Origin: Tomocerus qinae
Taxonomy: Eukaryota > Arthropoda > Collembola > Entomobryomorpha > Tomoceridae
Assembly: GCA_020055645.1 (NCBI GenBank)
Contig: CM034546.1
Location: 104,677,812 to 104,741,811, forward strand
Length of the DNA stretch: 64,000 nt
Direction: 5' to 3'
Both the position numbers and the translations under genes were made by a program. The notes beneath the pieces were generated by a model. The model was not told the origin of the DNA and ran no database searches. It worked only from the letters and a program-made list of their open reading frames with translations. Positions within the stretch are counted from its first letter, which is position 1. Each line of letters begins with the position of its first letter. Of this stretch, positions 15,001-27,985 are shown in pieces.

Positions 15001-16543
15001 GTAAGCTTCCTTTCCTTTCATATCACTCCAAATCAGCTCTCTAGGCTTTTTTCAGCTAGGGCGTCATTCCTGAATATTTGATAGAATACACTGCCTTCTT
15101 CCTGATACGACCTACTCTCCATCCTACTGCCCGTATTCTTGCAACATATATACATACTTCTACTGTCCGCAGTCTTACACTCTTCTTGCAACATACAGCT
15201 ACTTTCAACTATACTATGACTACAATTTATAAACACAATGCGCTCTTACCGTAAGTAATCTTTGCAAGAAATTCCTAGACATAGGACACAGTACTAAAAG
15301 AATAAGAAAAATGTAGCACGAAAACATATAGGTATGGTATGCCATACCTTAACTGTGTCTGTTTGTAGTATAGGGACTTAAAATTTCATAATAATTAGTG
15401 AGTGTGCTGTGCAAAAATTATTTTCGATAGAGCCAAAGCAATAACTTGAAAATTCTCTGAAAGTTTCATCTGTGTTGATTCTAAGAAAGCTATGAAACAG
15501 GGCTTAGAGCTCCGGAATCTCGTTAAAATATTAACTCGCTCTCGTTATGTAATGCTACAAATGCTATGCTCATTGTACAAATAGAACAATATTACTAGAC
15601 AATGAAGCTACTTACTTCTAGGGAATTCGGCAGAACAAAACAGAATACCCGCAGTATAGAATAATCTGCTTCCGTACATGATGCTACAACATTAAATGCA
15701 ATACAGTTCTCAAATTTTCTTCTCGCAGGTCGAGTTTACTTTTCCATTTCACAAAATAGCTCTATACTTTTCTCTTCGCAATAGTAACATTCATTTTTCT
15801 AAAAACTTTCAAATGGAGAGGATTCCAAGTTAGCTTCCATAACTAATGGTCTCAAACCTGGAGCTCTACTAGGAGCAGAACTACAATATATAGGTATCCA
15901 AACATGTAGTACAATGACCATAGAATTCTATCTTTATATTATACAACCCACTCAAAATGACAGCTAACAGACACTCTTATAACGTGACTTCATAAATTTC
16001 AGCAGACTACATCTCCGAGCATGCACTAGTCAGTCACTTATTTTATATAAAACTTCCACTGCACTGGCTCAAGATGACATGACACCCTGGAGTTCCTATC
16101 TTCCGTCTCTTTAGCAGGGCTTACGTTTGTCTCTTTCGTCGTTCTCCTTTCTGGTTTCATCCTCGACAAACACAGACTACACACAGAGAGAACACAAACG
16201 TCGTCTTTCTCTATCCTTCATCCTTTGTAGACCTTTCCTTTGTTTATATGTACGTACACAGATATTCCCTCTCTCTACACCAATCTATTCCACTTTCTTC
16301 TCTTCTCCTTATACTGAAACAAGGCCCTGTCTCTATTTATGTCGCTAATATTATGTAGACAACATAGCTCAAACGGAATTTCCAGAACAATGACAGCTAC
16401 TGCCAAATAATACATATATATACAACGTCCTGCCATTCTAGAATTTCCAGTTCGGAGAAAAGTAAAGGAAACCCTTTGAGAATCCTAATCTTCGAAAACA
16501 GTCGACTGGCTTGGTTACTTAAAGATTTTACACAGTGAGCCAG
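1..16543. other. AT-rich gene-poor region, no supported gene
   Basis: No reading frame here combines an ATG start, reasonable length and protein-like composition, and I recognise no domain. The sequence is AT-rich single-copy-looking DNA with many short TAGGTACCTA-like and GTACATA-like words. Two stretches differ in composition: about 9,790-10,030 is richer in G+C, and about 11,150-12,750 is C-rich and G-poor on the plus strand. It could be intron of a gene extending past the left edge, or of the minus-strand gene starting at 28,432. Small exons could have been missed. Confidence 0.5.
16100..16345. other. Pyrimidine-rich tract
   Basis: The plus strand is dominated by C and T runs (CTCTCT, TTCTTCTC, TCCTT) for about 245 bases, unlike the surrounding sequence. 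It has no convincing coding frame. Such tracts occur in 5' untranslated exons, in GAGA-type regulatory DNA (read on the minus strand) or as degenerate microsatellite. I cannot choose between these. Confidence 0.3.
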
Positions 16544-16571
16544 TGTCTCGTACCTTGCAAGGTACGAGACA
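16544..16571. repeat. Perfect 28-bp palindrome
   Basis: The arm TGTCTCGTACCTTG is followed without any spacer by its exact reverse complement CAAGGTACGAGACA. The match breaks immediately on both sides. No other copy was noticed in the window and no gene adjoins it. A perfect spacerless palindrome this long is unlikely by chance in 64 kb, but its role is unknown. Confidence 0.9.
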
Positions 16572-17757
16572 GTTGCAGTTCCTTCTAAAATGATAAAAAT
16601 ACTACATTTTCTATCATTCCATTTTAAAACACACCATTAGAGTTATTATAATAATAGAAACAATTGTAGAATTTTGCTCCAATGTTTCAGCTCTTTTTAT
16701 CAAACACTACTTTGATATGCCGGTTGAACAATTCGAACACTCGAAACATTTTGCCAATTTACTTTTTATGTGCACGAACGATAATCACCACACACACAAT
16801 GTATAACAAGCTTTGCAAGGAAACTACTATACCCACAATTTACGACATGTTTTGATGCTTTCTCCATGCATTAGTTCTTGTTTCCAAAAACGTTGCATCC
16901 TCTCTCATATACAACATGCTAATGTGAATAAATGATGTAACTCCACCAGAATGCAATAAATAGCCATGTATCACAGTTACAGTGTCATGTGCATGTGTAG
17001 CATAATATTGTAAACTATGATCCAAATGCTGTACATTACAAAACCGCAACATGATACTCTATGGAGAGTTGCGAGTGTTTATCGTTCGCAAAGCCATTTT
17101 GGCACAACACTGAGTTAAGTAGCTAAAATTAATATTACGATACCCGACACGGACCTTTTGAGGACATCATCCCTTTGTTACCTGTATAATTTAGGTTTCC
17201 ACGCTTGTATTGTCATGCACCATACTTGAATTTCACAAATGTTTTTGTACAAACGTAAATTCTACTCTAATTCAATAGAAGTAACATCTAAGTTCATATT
17301 AGCTGCTAACATAACATAACATAACAGTTCTAAAATTGCACTTTCTAAAGTATAAGGAACAAATGAAACTATCAAAGTGAATGTTGGTATAAGGTGAAGG
17401 TTGAAAATGGATAACAATTGAAAAGGAAAGAATACTTAAAACTTGTCAACCTTGCTTGAAACTTAACAAAAGGGCATGACCTGACCCTGAGTGTATTTTC
17501 AGTAAACCAAGATATTTTTGAGCATAGGAAATCCTCACTGATTTTATCTATGGTAAATGTAGATGAAAATTATCCAATGTAATATACATAAAAGAACTAC
17601 TAAGTCTTATATTAAAGATAAGTTAAATATATAACGCTATACTAGTTACTTTAGTCAATCAGTTAAACTGCGTTGTATTTGCAAATCATTTTAGTACATG
17701 TTAGTAAGATGTTTATCTAAAAAATTAAATATGAGATGTATATTATCATTTATTTTA
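16572..17757. other. Intergenic or intronic, nothing recognised
   Basis: AT-rich sequence without a supported gene. A short CATAA pentamer run (about 17,304-17,325) is the only simple repeat seen. Confidence 0.5.
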
Positions 17758-17967
17758 TCACGTTGTTAATGTCATTCGTGACATTTCAATGGGCCTGTCG
17801 TTATGTTCTTTGACCGTTCCGGTATGGTAAAAACGTTTCACCACGTTGTGAGTATTAAACTCTAAATACCGAAGCGAAAATGTCAGACCCTGCGTATAAC
17901 TGTTGACGCGCTGTTGACTGATATTAATCCTTAAAATAACATCAGACTTAATCTTAGAGGCAGTCAT
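17758..17967 (-). CDS. Small ORF, 69 aa, unknown (candidate gene or exon)
   Basis: The frame starts at an ATG (17,967) and encodes 69 residues beginning MTASKIKSDV and ending RMTLTT before TGA. The composition is balanced and polar with few cysteines, and the stretch is visibly richer in CpG than its surroundings, which is what picks it out. An AATAAA lies a few bases after the stop on the same strand. No domain is recognised and there is no signal peptide or membrane segment. It may be a short gene, a terminal exon, or a fragment of a mobile element. The length alone does not prove coding. Confidence 0.3.
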   Translation of the reverse strand: MTASKIKSDVILRINISQQRVNSYTQGLTFSLRYLEFNTHNVVKRFYHTGTVKEHNDRPIEMSRMTLTT

Positions 17968-20830
17968 TATTACTTTCAATTACTGGCATGCATCTACAAT
18001 CTACAAGATATAGTAATATAACGTTTCAATCATTTGCGTTCCTATCTAACTGTAAAATTAAATAAAGTTTAATTTGAATTTCATGTATTACTGTAAGTAG
18101 CATTGCAATTGTCAAAAAGCAGTAGTCAGACTTGTGTGAACTGACATGAGGACTGAGTACCCTAATGACATAGGTAGGCACACTGGAGATTTGAAATGTT
18201 GACCAGATGAGCAAATATTAGTTCGTTTTATGTACTGTATTTCAAACTATATTCTGTCGGATGCACAAAGCCAAAATAATCCCTCCCGTGTCCCTTGGGA
18301 TTGAAAATTGTAAATAGGCCAAGCGAGAATGCGACATATCCAACTAAGCTAGCGAATAGACCTGAAGCGAAAGAAATATTATACAGGGTATAACAGTAGT
18401 GTTTTCATCTCGACCTAGACCAAGAACGACGCAAGCAAGACCCACGAAGGATTACGACCTACCCCTCAATTCATTTGGGCATATGGCATCGGAGAATACG
18501 TAGGATACGTCTGTAGACAACTCGCCCTTCACTTCATATTTACAGACACTTGGAGATTCGAGGAGAGAAGGTATAATATTATGTTTAGGCTTTGTGTTGA
18601 GCGCGATGCACCCTTCTTGCTCCTACAGACTCTCTTGCATTTATTTTGGTGCTGTAGTGCAATGAAACGGCTGTGGATGATGCCGGTCTGTCGTCATATC
18701 CTTTCTATATAGGTATATCTATAATCCATATCCCTATCAATGTCCCTATACAGGCCAGAAGATGCCCATGGTACACTACATACATGAATTAAACACATAC
18801 ATAGATATTTTAAGCACACGATCGTTAGATTATTGGCGAAAGTATATTATAACTAGAGTGAAGTTGTAATAACTTACATTTACTGCTTTATATAGTCAAA
18901 ATCCATGGATAAAGATAAGCATTATACTATATTTCCTTTAATATTAACAACGATATATGCGAACTCGTTTTTACTCATATCATATTATTATTGGTATTCG
19001 TTCCCTAACACAAAGAGTAAATAACTCCATTAGTACTACGCATGCCGCATGGGTAGTTGAGTATGGACTAATACTAGATTTATTGCATTATGTATAGTAT
19101 AAGTATAAGCATTCTTAGCAGAGGACACTCCCTAGAATAAAAATGAGGAGCTTCTGATTACAATCCACTGCAAAGGCTATTACTCCATAACAAGCAATTC
19201 AAGCATAACCAGGGCAAGACGCACAAAAATATCCTGCAATAGATGTATTGAAGTAATTAAAGTGCAGCAGATATTGCTTATTAAATCATTATACTTTATA
19301 TTATGTTAAACGAAGAGGTTTCCAAAACTGTAATATTAAACCACTTCTACATGGGCTAAATTGTCCTTGTAAGAGAAAGATCCAAACAAAGAAGAAAATG
19401 ATAATAAATGGTGGTTCAAGCCCCTCAACTAAAGGTGCAGAGAGATTCTACTAAGTATAGAGAGGGTTGGTGAAACAGTAGAGTGGTACTCATACATTAT
19501 AGGTAAGCCCTATGGGTATGGCGGTACAGTATAGATTGATGTTATCCCTATCCCCCTCTTTGAAAATGGTTTACTTCCCCTTCTATCTTTAATGCTTACT
19601 TTGTGTACACTGGAACATCAGTTGGTCCACAAGCCAAAAGAATTCCTTAACTTCTACCTACCATGACTTTCAATTTCCTACTCCAAACGAATCGCCATTC
19701 CTTTATTGCGTTCTAAACTTGCATTTCACGGACGTAAGTCTCCTGTAAGTCCTCCATTGTAGATACGTAAATTTGTTCCGGCCTAAAGTCTGTCTTGTAG
19801 TTTTCTTTCAAAATAAATAAATCCTCAGAACTAAAACTTGTGATACTAAAAATCTCTATGTTCCTTGCTACCGCTTTTACCAGATATTGGAAGAGCAACT
19901 CAATTCGTTATTATAATACATTTTACTGAGGTCGGTAAAATATTTTAATGACACCTACTTATAAATGTATTTCGTATCAAATATCAGTACTGTCTAGCGA
20001 AATGAAGTTGGCTGGCCAAGTTTTTCTAAGACATACTAATTTACGATAGCATTCTAATGATTTCGTATTTTTAACTATACTACCCTTGGTCAAAGTCAAA
20101 GTGTATAGGTTAGGCATAATTACAACTATTCAACTTGTATCCACGACAGGCTTATCTTTAATAGACAGCAAACATTTTCAGATTGACCACCAGGTATTTA
20201 TTGATAAGATAGACTCCAGCTCTGAGGTAAATTAATACCCATGAGTAAACGTATATATTTACTATGTTCTCAATTACCCCTCATCATCTACAAACATAGC
20301 CAAGTATTTTGAGGGATTCTTAAAAGGACATGAAACCATATACAGTAAGCTATATTAGTACAAATGTTGACGATTAAAGTAGGCTGACTGTCACATGCAC
20401 GTGAGTATCAAATATCACTTCCTCGATGCTTAACTCCTAATACCGACAGTGACTACTTACGCATTGTCCGAAGTCACGCATTTAAGATAAAAGCATTATA
20501 ATCTATAGACAAAGAGACTAGCAGTGACACTGTCCTCGTCAGCATAATAAAAGGTGAATAGAAATATCTCACATGAACACAGGATAATCTTTAGTTAGTT
20601 ACACTTAGCTTTTCAGTCGCCTGTCTGAAAGTTTTCCGGTGGGCTAAATAATTAGGGTTTACTAGTCATTATATGTTTTTGAATTTTGTTTAGCCGAAGC
20701 AGACGTGATTTGTCATTATAGAACCCAGTATTTAAATAAGATAAGAAAACAAATTTAAAAATACATAAATGATAGGTCATTGTCCCAACAGTATGGAATC
20801 AGTAAAGAGTATAATATGGTATCAACACAT
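17968..20830. other. Intergenic or intronic region
   Basis: No gene supported apart from the peptide fragment at 19,713. A locally GC-richer patch at about 18,280-18,720 holds no open frame I could defend. The remainder is AT-rich. Confidence 0.45.
19713..19898 (-). pseudogene. Possible coding fragment, about 61 codons
   Basis: The frame reads as a charged protein end: an apolar stretch LLFQYLVKAVA, then Asp/Glu/Lys-rich sequence with FRPEQIYVSTMEDLQ, ending in TAG. An AATAAA lies within about ten bases after the stop on the same strand. There is no ATG at the upstream edge (the frame opens after a TAA), so it would need an upstream exon or is a remnant, for example the 3' end of a retrocopy or transposon gene. 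The family is not recognised. Confidence 0.22.
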
Positions 20831-20960
20831 TAGCTCCCGTATTGTACTAGCTCCCCTATTGTAATAGCTCCCCGTTGTACTAGCTCCCTATTGTAATAGC
20901 TCCCCGTTGGATTAGCTCCCTATTGTAATAGCTCCCCGTTGGACCTGCTCCCGGTATGAG
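20831..20960 (+). repeat. Left arm of foldback element, eight sub-repeats
   Basis: Eight tandem units of 17,17,16,16,16,16,16,16 bases, each headed by TAGCTCCC or CTGCTCCC. The last unit ends CCGGTATGAG. Pairs of units form a higher-order repeat of about 33 bp. Confidence 0.9.
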
Positions 20961-21280
20961 AACGCAATTTTTAAGCTCTGCACATTATTAATAATTACAG
21001 ATACATATTATTATCAAGTAATTAATAGTAGTGACCGATCTCGTTTATACCATTTTTCCTTATCCCAGTCCTTTCCTTTACTAACAATTTGGGCGGGGGC
21101 TATTACAGCAAATATTTATTGCTTTTGTACAGCACTTTCTGTATTTATTATTAGTACATCCAAATAATAATTGGATGTATGTGATTTATGGGACTGTTTT
21201 CCAATATAATTTATTGTAATCACATCTCAAGTTGCTAAATTTTGTAGCTTCGATTTTCGTTCTGCCGTTTCTCCTCATTT

Positions 21281-21410
21281 CTCATGCCGGGAGCAGGTCT
21301 AAAGGGGAGCTAATACAATAGGGAGCAGGTCCAACGGAGAGCTATTACAATAGGGAGCTAGTCCAACGGGGAGCTATTACAATAGGGGAGCTAGTCCAAT
21401 ACGGGAGCTA
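21281..21410 (-). repeat. Right arm of foldback element, eight sub-repeats
   Basis: The reverse complement of the left arm with scattered substitutions (for example CCGGCATGAG for CCGGTATGAG). It has the same number and the same order of units. Confidence 0.9.
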
Positions 21411-24400
21411 TTGCAACGTATTCGGGCACATGAAGAGGTAATGTACAGAAATTGCTTACAACAGAACAATAGCTGTAATAGCTGTCAGCATAAACCTACT
21501 TTCATTAAAAAATTGATAGCCACAAATAATTTACAGTTTTAATAATGTTGGCTACGAAACAATTCCTTGAAAATCTCCCTCCCGTGTAAACCCAACACTA
21601 ACTTTATTCCATTGTGCATAGCATAAGTAGGTACTTATGTCTTAACTATATGAGCCAACTCCTCTTGATCAATTATGAGCCCAAGTCGACATGCAAAGAA
21701 GAAGGAAAAAGGCACAAGAAATGCATGATCCCGATTAAGCCTTGTGATAGGACGATAGAATTGTAATCAATAAATTTCTGGTTTATTTGATATATCCCAT
21801 TCATTCTATTTGTCTCGCTGCTTTCTTAACTAGTAATGCAAGTGACACATAAAAAGAGGTAGGCATTTAATTCTTAAGAAACCCGATTTTTCTGTAGTGT
21901 TTAGTATATGGGTAGCAGTTTGAATATAATCCGCTTAACTAATCTTCTGAGGTATAGTCGAGTCAATACAGTAGTGCAGTGCATGACAAAATTACAATTG
22001 CAGCTTAGCGGAGCTGGAGATTTATTCAACTCCCAAAGTGACTGACGGAGGAAACATTTTATGCGTAAGACTATTCAGAGAGATGGGATTAACGTGCGAA
22101 CATTAATAGTGCACTAACCTAAAATGTAGTCATTATGTCCTATTATAGACCAATTTGAACCTAACAGACGACAGCAGTTCTAACTTACGATTAGATTAGT
22201 CACAAATCATCGACCCTATTGGGGCATACTTCAATTTTTGTTAATAATACAGAGATGAATAGATCTGATTTGACATGAAATCGCAAAAGCTACTTACTTG
22301 AAAACCAATATGGACTATTAACCTGTCGTCGTTCCATATCGTTACGTCGCAATGCTTTAGCTCTGTGCGTACTTACGCCTTACGCTATCAAACTGAAAAT
22401 CAATTCTACTTAAATGCCTTGAATATTGCATACTTCCAGACGACTTGGCTATACTTTTTCTCTCCACAAAGTAACGACATGCCAATTCAAGACAACTCGC
22501 CTTCACATTTATGTACGTCTCCACCGATTTCGCCAGCCTAATAGCAACACTCAAACCGTGCATTGAACATACACGTGCATTAGGAAAGAATGCGAAAACG
22601 GCATATAGCATAAAAGAGTTCAAGCATCGGCATGACATAATTGCATTTAAATCTAGTACTTAGAGCTTAAATTCATTTCCAATCTGCAAACAGTAAAAGC
22701 TGTGCTATGGTAAGTGACGAAACGTAAAGTACAATGAGCACAATTTACATCGAAATACAATCTCAGTACCAGTTGGTATATTTATCCTCATTCTACGCAC
22801 AAACAAGTCCATATGAATACATTGAATTACTTAAAAATAGATTCTTTTATTCTTCTCTATGTAGTAACCAAGTCTTTATCTCAGCTTGGAAATTACAGAA
22901 TGCAAACATATGTGAGAATGCTATACCATGTCAAGAGGATTTATAACACTACTCCCTTGTCACAATACAATAAAAAAAGTTCTACTAAATGTTCTTTACG
23001 TTTGTATTTCTTCAGATTTTAATTTAATCAAGTATTCACTGCAAGCAGCCGAGAGAATAATAACAACCAAGCCTCCTGACCGTGAACTTTTCCTGAACTT
23101 GCGTGCTCGTGTTCTACAAAAATTTCCCTATCCAGTCCCACGCCATCGTTTATAAATTTTAAAGAATATTGAATAATAACGGCTAGTAAATAACTTGCAA
23201 TCACATAATCGAGGTAACAGGCATATGATGAAAAGTTACATGGAAAGGACAGCACATCATGTTTTATCACAGAATATTTTTACAGATGTACGAATCATCT
23301 CGAATTACATCAATAGTAGTTATACTAAGAACTGAAAAATATTAAGCATGGATGCTCGCTCCGCTGATTTGAAATGCAAAACTTTACCTTGAGATTCAAA
23401 TTATTATTAGACATAGACATAGACCTATTTTTGCTTGAGCATAATATTATTCTTATAAATTATAACAAGACGCAAAACAGTAATGGACTTTGATGACTAA
23501 AAGTTATCACAGCATAGTGGGAGTCTCAATCTAAAAATTATCTTTATCTGTTATGTTATGACTCGTTGATAGTGACGTTGACTGCAAACTGCGCATTTTT
23601 TGTTATTCTCAAGTGATTAGGAGAAGCCTGTCAATACCAAACCAAGTAAAACTGCTTTCCATACAAACCCTCATAACTTGATACAGATATCTTATCTTGA
23701 GAAATGATCTATAATTTTATTGTGCGAGTTTGTAAACAGGAGAGCAAGAGCAAAGTCGAATCTAAGTCAGTAAAACTAAACCAATGTTATAAATAGTCAC
23801 AGTCATGGTTCGATTTTGACTTAACTTCGTTAAAGCACTAACACTACGTTGAGCCTTTTGTGTTGTGTTACAAACTAAGCTGCTGAAAGTAACAGAGTTA
23901 TATAAACCAATAGTACCAGTAATATCATATAATTAATTGTGTTTTATATGCAGTCTTTTTATGACAATATATACCTTTACGTCAGTATACTTCGGAAATT
24001 ACAATTACATGTCTGTAACGCAACATAGTATAACAACGCTAAAACTACAATGAAAATTGTAAACTGAAAAGAGCCTTAATTTTCAAAATACATAAATCTC
24101 TACAAAGTTGTGGTTGAGAATTCGTAGGTTTGTCTAGAATTGCTTAGTCAAATAACAGGTACAACCAGATTTTATTTCATCTTCTCTTTGATAAACGATT
24201 TGACTTTGATCAAAAGTATGCTCTTCCCACAGTATCCTTTCACTGAAATTTAAGCACTTCTTTGTAATCTTCCTAAAAAGACAGCTATTGAACTCACAAG
24301 GTCGTGTACGACTTCACAACTTACTGTGAGTGAATTAATAGGTATATTGCGTAGCAAAATGAAATAATGCTTCAATCACACCACTGTTCCACACAAACGT

Positions 24401-24627
24401 AGCTATCTTGTACTATCTAATCAAAACATATTGAAACATAGCTTCATCTAACGATCTGTCTGTGACTCTTATCATACAGAAGAGAGACAAAGGAGATTAC
24501 CATTCTATTTGTACAGATGTATTTTCATTTATCGAATCGAACATTTCTAATTAATGTACTTATAAGCATTTATAATACTTTTCAAGGTAATATTCAGCTC
24601 TGCCATTTCAGGACATAAATTAAACGA
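21411..24627. other. Intergenic or intronic, nothing firm
   Basis: No supported gene. A minus-strand open frame at 22,357-22,638 is GC-richer than its surroundings and contains a GTAAGT donor-like site near its 3' end, but the protein has no recognisable character. The rest is AT-rich. Confidence 0.4.
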
Positions 24628-24771
24628 ATTACACTTAATAGTGCCAGGTGAATTGCAATGGTAGTATCCAGGTAGTACCCATTTTAATTTAAGCTTGATA
24701 TAGACAGCAAAATACAACTCCAAATTCAATTTGCTTCAACGATCAGAGAATAGTTCAAGAAATAATTGAGT
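24628..24771. repeat. Rearranged repeat, copy 1 (X inverted, then Y)
   Basis: Block X (24,628-24,699) begins ATTACACTTAATAG and ends AAGCTTGAT. It is the reverse complement of 25,419-25,496. Block Y (24,701-24,771, from TAGACAGC to ATTGAGT) is a direct copy of 25,497-25,567. The junction sits at TAGACAGC in both copies. Confidence 0.88.
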
Positions 24772-25418
24772 GTATCAATATGTCTAAAATACACATAAGT
24801 GTCCATATATAAGTCATTACTGTTTACGAAATAGAAATAAATCCATATTCATATGCATATCTATGTACTGATATACTAAAGTCCTAATACATACATAAAT
24901 ACTGCTTTGGTCTTCTCATATAGTCGTTCCAAGGAAATTCCATAAGAGTATTAGTCAGCGCATTCGAATGTCAGTATTACCATGTTTTATTAATTCGTAT
25001 TCCTATTACTCACTGGGGCCCGTGGATGACTTGTCTATAAGTTGCTATGCTATTATGGGTTACATACAAGTACATATTAACCGAATGTTGCTATTAACTC
25101 TTCACAGTTCATATATTTTTTGTCATTCGACATAAGTAGTTAAATATAAATGATCTTGTCAGAAATAAAGTGCTATTTGAAGCGTTATTTTGCGAATGCA
25201 ATGCAGTTTTCTTATATTTGTAAAAAACCTTTATAGAAAACATTTTTTCACAAAATCCTCTTATCCCTAACCTGTACTACATCCTTGTAATGGTAACCAT
25301 TTAGATATAAAACCATATTGGTTATTGCGACCCATTGACCTTTATTAGAAAAACTCGCAACATTGCGTTATTTTAAGTGAAATTATTTATTTATCCAACT
25401 TCAAGTGGTTTCAGCAAC

Positions 25419-25567
25419 ATCAAGCTTAAATTAAAATGGGTACTACCTGGATACTACCATTGCAATTCAAATTCACCTGGCACTATTAAGTGTAATTAGA
25501 CAGCAAAATACAACTCCAAATTCAATTTGCTTCAACGATCAGAGAATAGTTCAAGAAATAATTGAGT
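25419..25567. repeat. Rearranged repeat, copy 2 (X direct, then Y)
   Basis: Block X runs from ATCAAGCTT to GTGTAAT and block Y follows directly. Relative to copy 1, Y is in the same orientation and appears identical over 71 bp, while X is flipped and has one extra short stretch (TTCAAA). The two copies are 796 bp apart. Confidence 0.88.
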
Positions 25568-27985
25568 TTTTAGGTTTCAGGCCCTAGCAAATGAAATCAA
25601 TGATGGAGCAAACCAACAACTTTTGGTTAACTTATCATCTTTGGATTACTGTTACTTCTAAAAATTCCTTGGGTATAGCTATTAAATATTAATAGTTAAC
25701 GCTTTTAGCTCCCTGGCTTTCAATACTACATCAGTACAAAGTACAAATGGTGCATGAATACTGACACTATAATTTGGAACAGCAGGAATGTCGGAATGTT
25801 ATAGGTTATATTGACATGAGTGACATTTTGAACTGCATGAGTTCACGACATGAAGGAGAAGTTTACAATACCATAGTCCTAATTACATTATTTGAATTTC
25901 TTTATTATATACTTCTGCCTACCTATTGCTTTCAAACTTCTGGTCAAATCGCTTTAACTCGAGACATTTCTTGCAAGACAAAGTCCTAAATTCTAAACTA
26001 CTACGTACATTATGCATAAAATGAGAAATAACTTTTTCCATTGCGTGTGTAATTTATGTAATGTGTGTAATTGTACAGTGTATGAACAGTCTATAAGTGG
26101 GTGTTGTAGCAAAATGTCAACAAGTATCAGTATCAATGCATTAAGTTTCTCCAGTATAAACCTACACATCAATTCACTACATAAAAGGATTATGTACACC
26201 AAATATAGACAATATGGTAATATCTTTTCCACTCATTTGTTATCTTTGACTGGCAGCTGTATGATGTGTCATATTTCTAGAACAAGAAGATTATTAATTT
26301 TATATGGATTTGCAAGATTATGCAAATAAAGATAATTACATAGAAGCATCATTAAAAGCTGCCTCTAAAACTTTTCTTACAATCTGTAGCTTTTAAGGTT
26401 ATGGTAGGAAAATTAAATCCATTTGTAACAAGATATTCTTAAAATCTCCATTAAATCTTAAATATTTTGTCGTTAGTCTATAACTTTACGGTTTACAAAG
26501 GATATTATGCATTTATATCCACTTATAAACACCACAGTACTCCTATTTGCTATAATATTTTGATTTGCTAATGATATCTGACAAATCTGCCGGCAGCCAG
26601 TCGGCCTAGTCGCCTACCTATTTAAAATGTTCTGTGAACATTGTAAACAAAAGTAGTACACGAGTGTGCAATGGATTATACAGAAAGTTGAAGAGCTGGA
26701 AACTTTGTACAAAGACCTAACAATGCTAATGATACTTACTAATTACACCCAAAAAGCCGCCTTATTACACTTCGTGTCTAATAGTGGGCATGCTAAGTAT
26801 GGTGCTTATCTCCAGTATTTGGTTTTAGCATTTTTATTACCAGAAGGTGTGAATGAATGGGTTGAATGATTATGAATGAAAGGTGCTAGAGGCCAGAGAT
26901 AGAGATGTGTATCCGGTATTCACAAATTTCGTATCGCACTTACATAATAAGGAATCCAGAATATATTATACAACATATACAATTTATATGTATACAAAAA
27001 GGTACTTGACTTACATTTCAATGTACACAGATAAAAAGTGCAAACGCCTATTATCAAGTTACGATTGACGCTTTCGCAAACATCCTATATAGGATTGGAT
27101 GGAAACACATGGACACTTGTACTATCAGCATATACCTACATAGGTATGCTTTACTTTATTGCTCCATATGAAAGTGGAGGCACGCTCTGACATATAAAGT
27201 GTCAAAAGTTATTATTTGTCAGCCAATTGGCACGCGACGAAACAGATAACAAAAATCAATGTCAATAATTAGACAAAAGACAATAAATTGGTGTCATGTT
27301 GTACTTATTTATTGAATGATACTTTGTTTGGTACATTAGAAAACTAGTGCAAACTAACCTAGGTTAGGTTCTTCATGGTTATACTCTGATAGAGAAACTA
27401 TGTATTGCATAGGTAAATAGGTACCTGTACACACAAAACTTGACATCTTGTGCACACAAAATCATAATACAATCTAATTAACTCTTTATATTGTTGTCAT
27501 CATTGCATTGCATATGCGTATACAAAATCTGCATAATATCCATGTTAATTATTGCGTACTTGGATATATTTACATACCATCAGTCTGGAATCAAAAGGAG
27601 AACTCACTGTTTACCGTAGAAGGCGTGAGTGAGCATAATGATTCAGGTGCATTATATGCATAATACATAATACTATTTGTAGCAGCGGTGTTTGCGCTCA
27701 TAAATATGGTAATAACCATAATAATACAGATACAAAGTTATAAATACGTATAGCATAATCTAAGACACTATTGTATGTGGTTGTGGTAGGTTTTTGTTTT
27801 TGTACTTGATTTGGCCACTTTGCGCATAGGACTCTTTGTAGTTAGAGAAATTGAGAAATGAGACTTGGATGGGAGTTGGAGGAATCACACAATATTCCAT
27901 CCAATTACAGATAAGATTAACAGCATGAAAAGAACGACAGCGACAAACTGGTCAATAAGAAATAGCAATCTGGTTAAATGCTTAC
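25568..27985. other. Probable first intron of the minus-strand gene
   Basis: It lies immediately downstream (minus strand) of the splice donor at 27,985. AT-rich, without a supported exon. Short open frames (25,993-26,329; 26,666-26,869) overlap on opposite strands or lack an ATG and are not accepted. Confidence 0.4.

Larger units (their letters stand above)
20831..21410. mobile_element. Foldback-type non-autonomous element (580 bp)
   Basis: Two long inverted arms (20,831-20,960 and 21,281-21,410, 130 bp each) enclose a 320-bp AT-rich core. Each arm is a run of eight 16-17 bp units beginning TAGCTCCC (the last CTGCTCCC), alternating a ...TATTGTAA form with a ...CGTTGGAC form, and the unit order is the same in both arms. 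This is the architecture of foldback elements. No ORF lies in the core, so movement would need a transposase in trans. No exact target duplication is seen; the flanks share only CAAC off the boundary. The superfamily is undetermined. Confidence 0.85.

Noticed and set aside
10738..18352. Similarity GAGAATGCGACA..ATCCAACTAA at 10,738 and about 18,328
   Set aside because: Only about 20 bases match, with gaps, and the flanks are unrelated. Not enough to call a repeat family.
20821..21420. Target-site duplication around the foldback element
   Set aside because: Only CAAC is shared, at different distances from the ends, so no duplication is claimed.
22357..22638. 93-residue minus-strand frame with a GTAAGT site
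   Set aside because: GC-richer than its surroundings, but no protein character, no acceptor with a pyrimidine tract, and a mixed composition.
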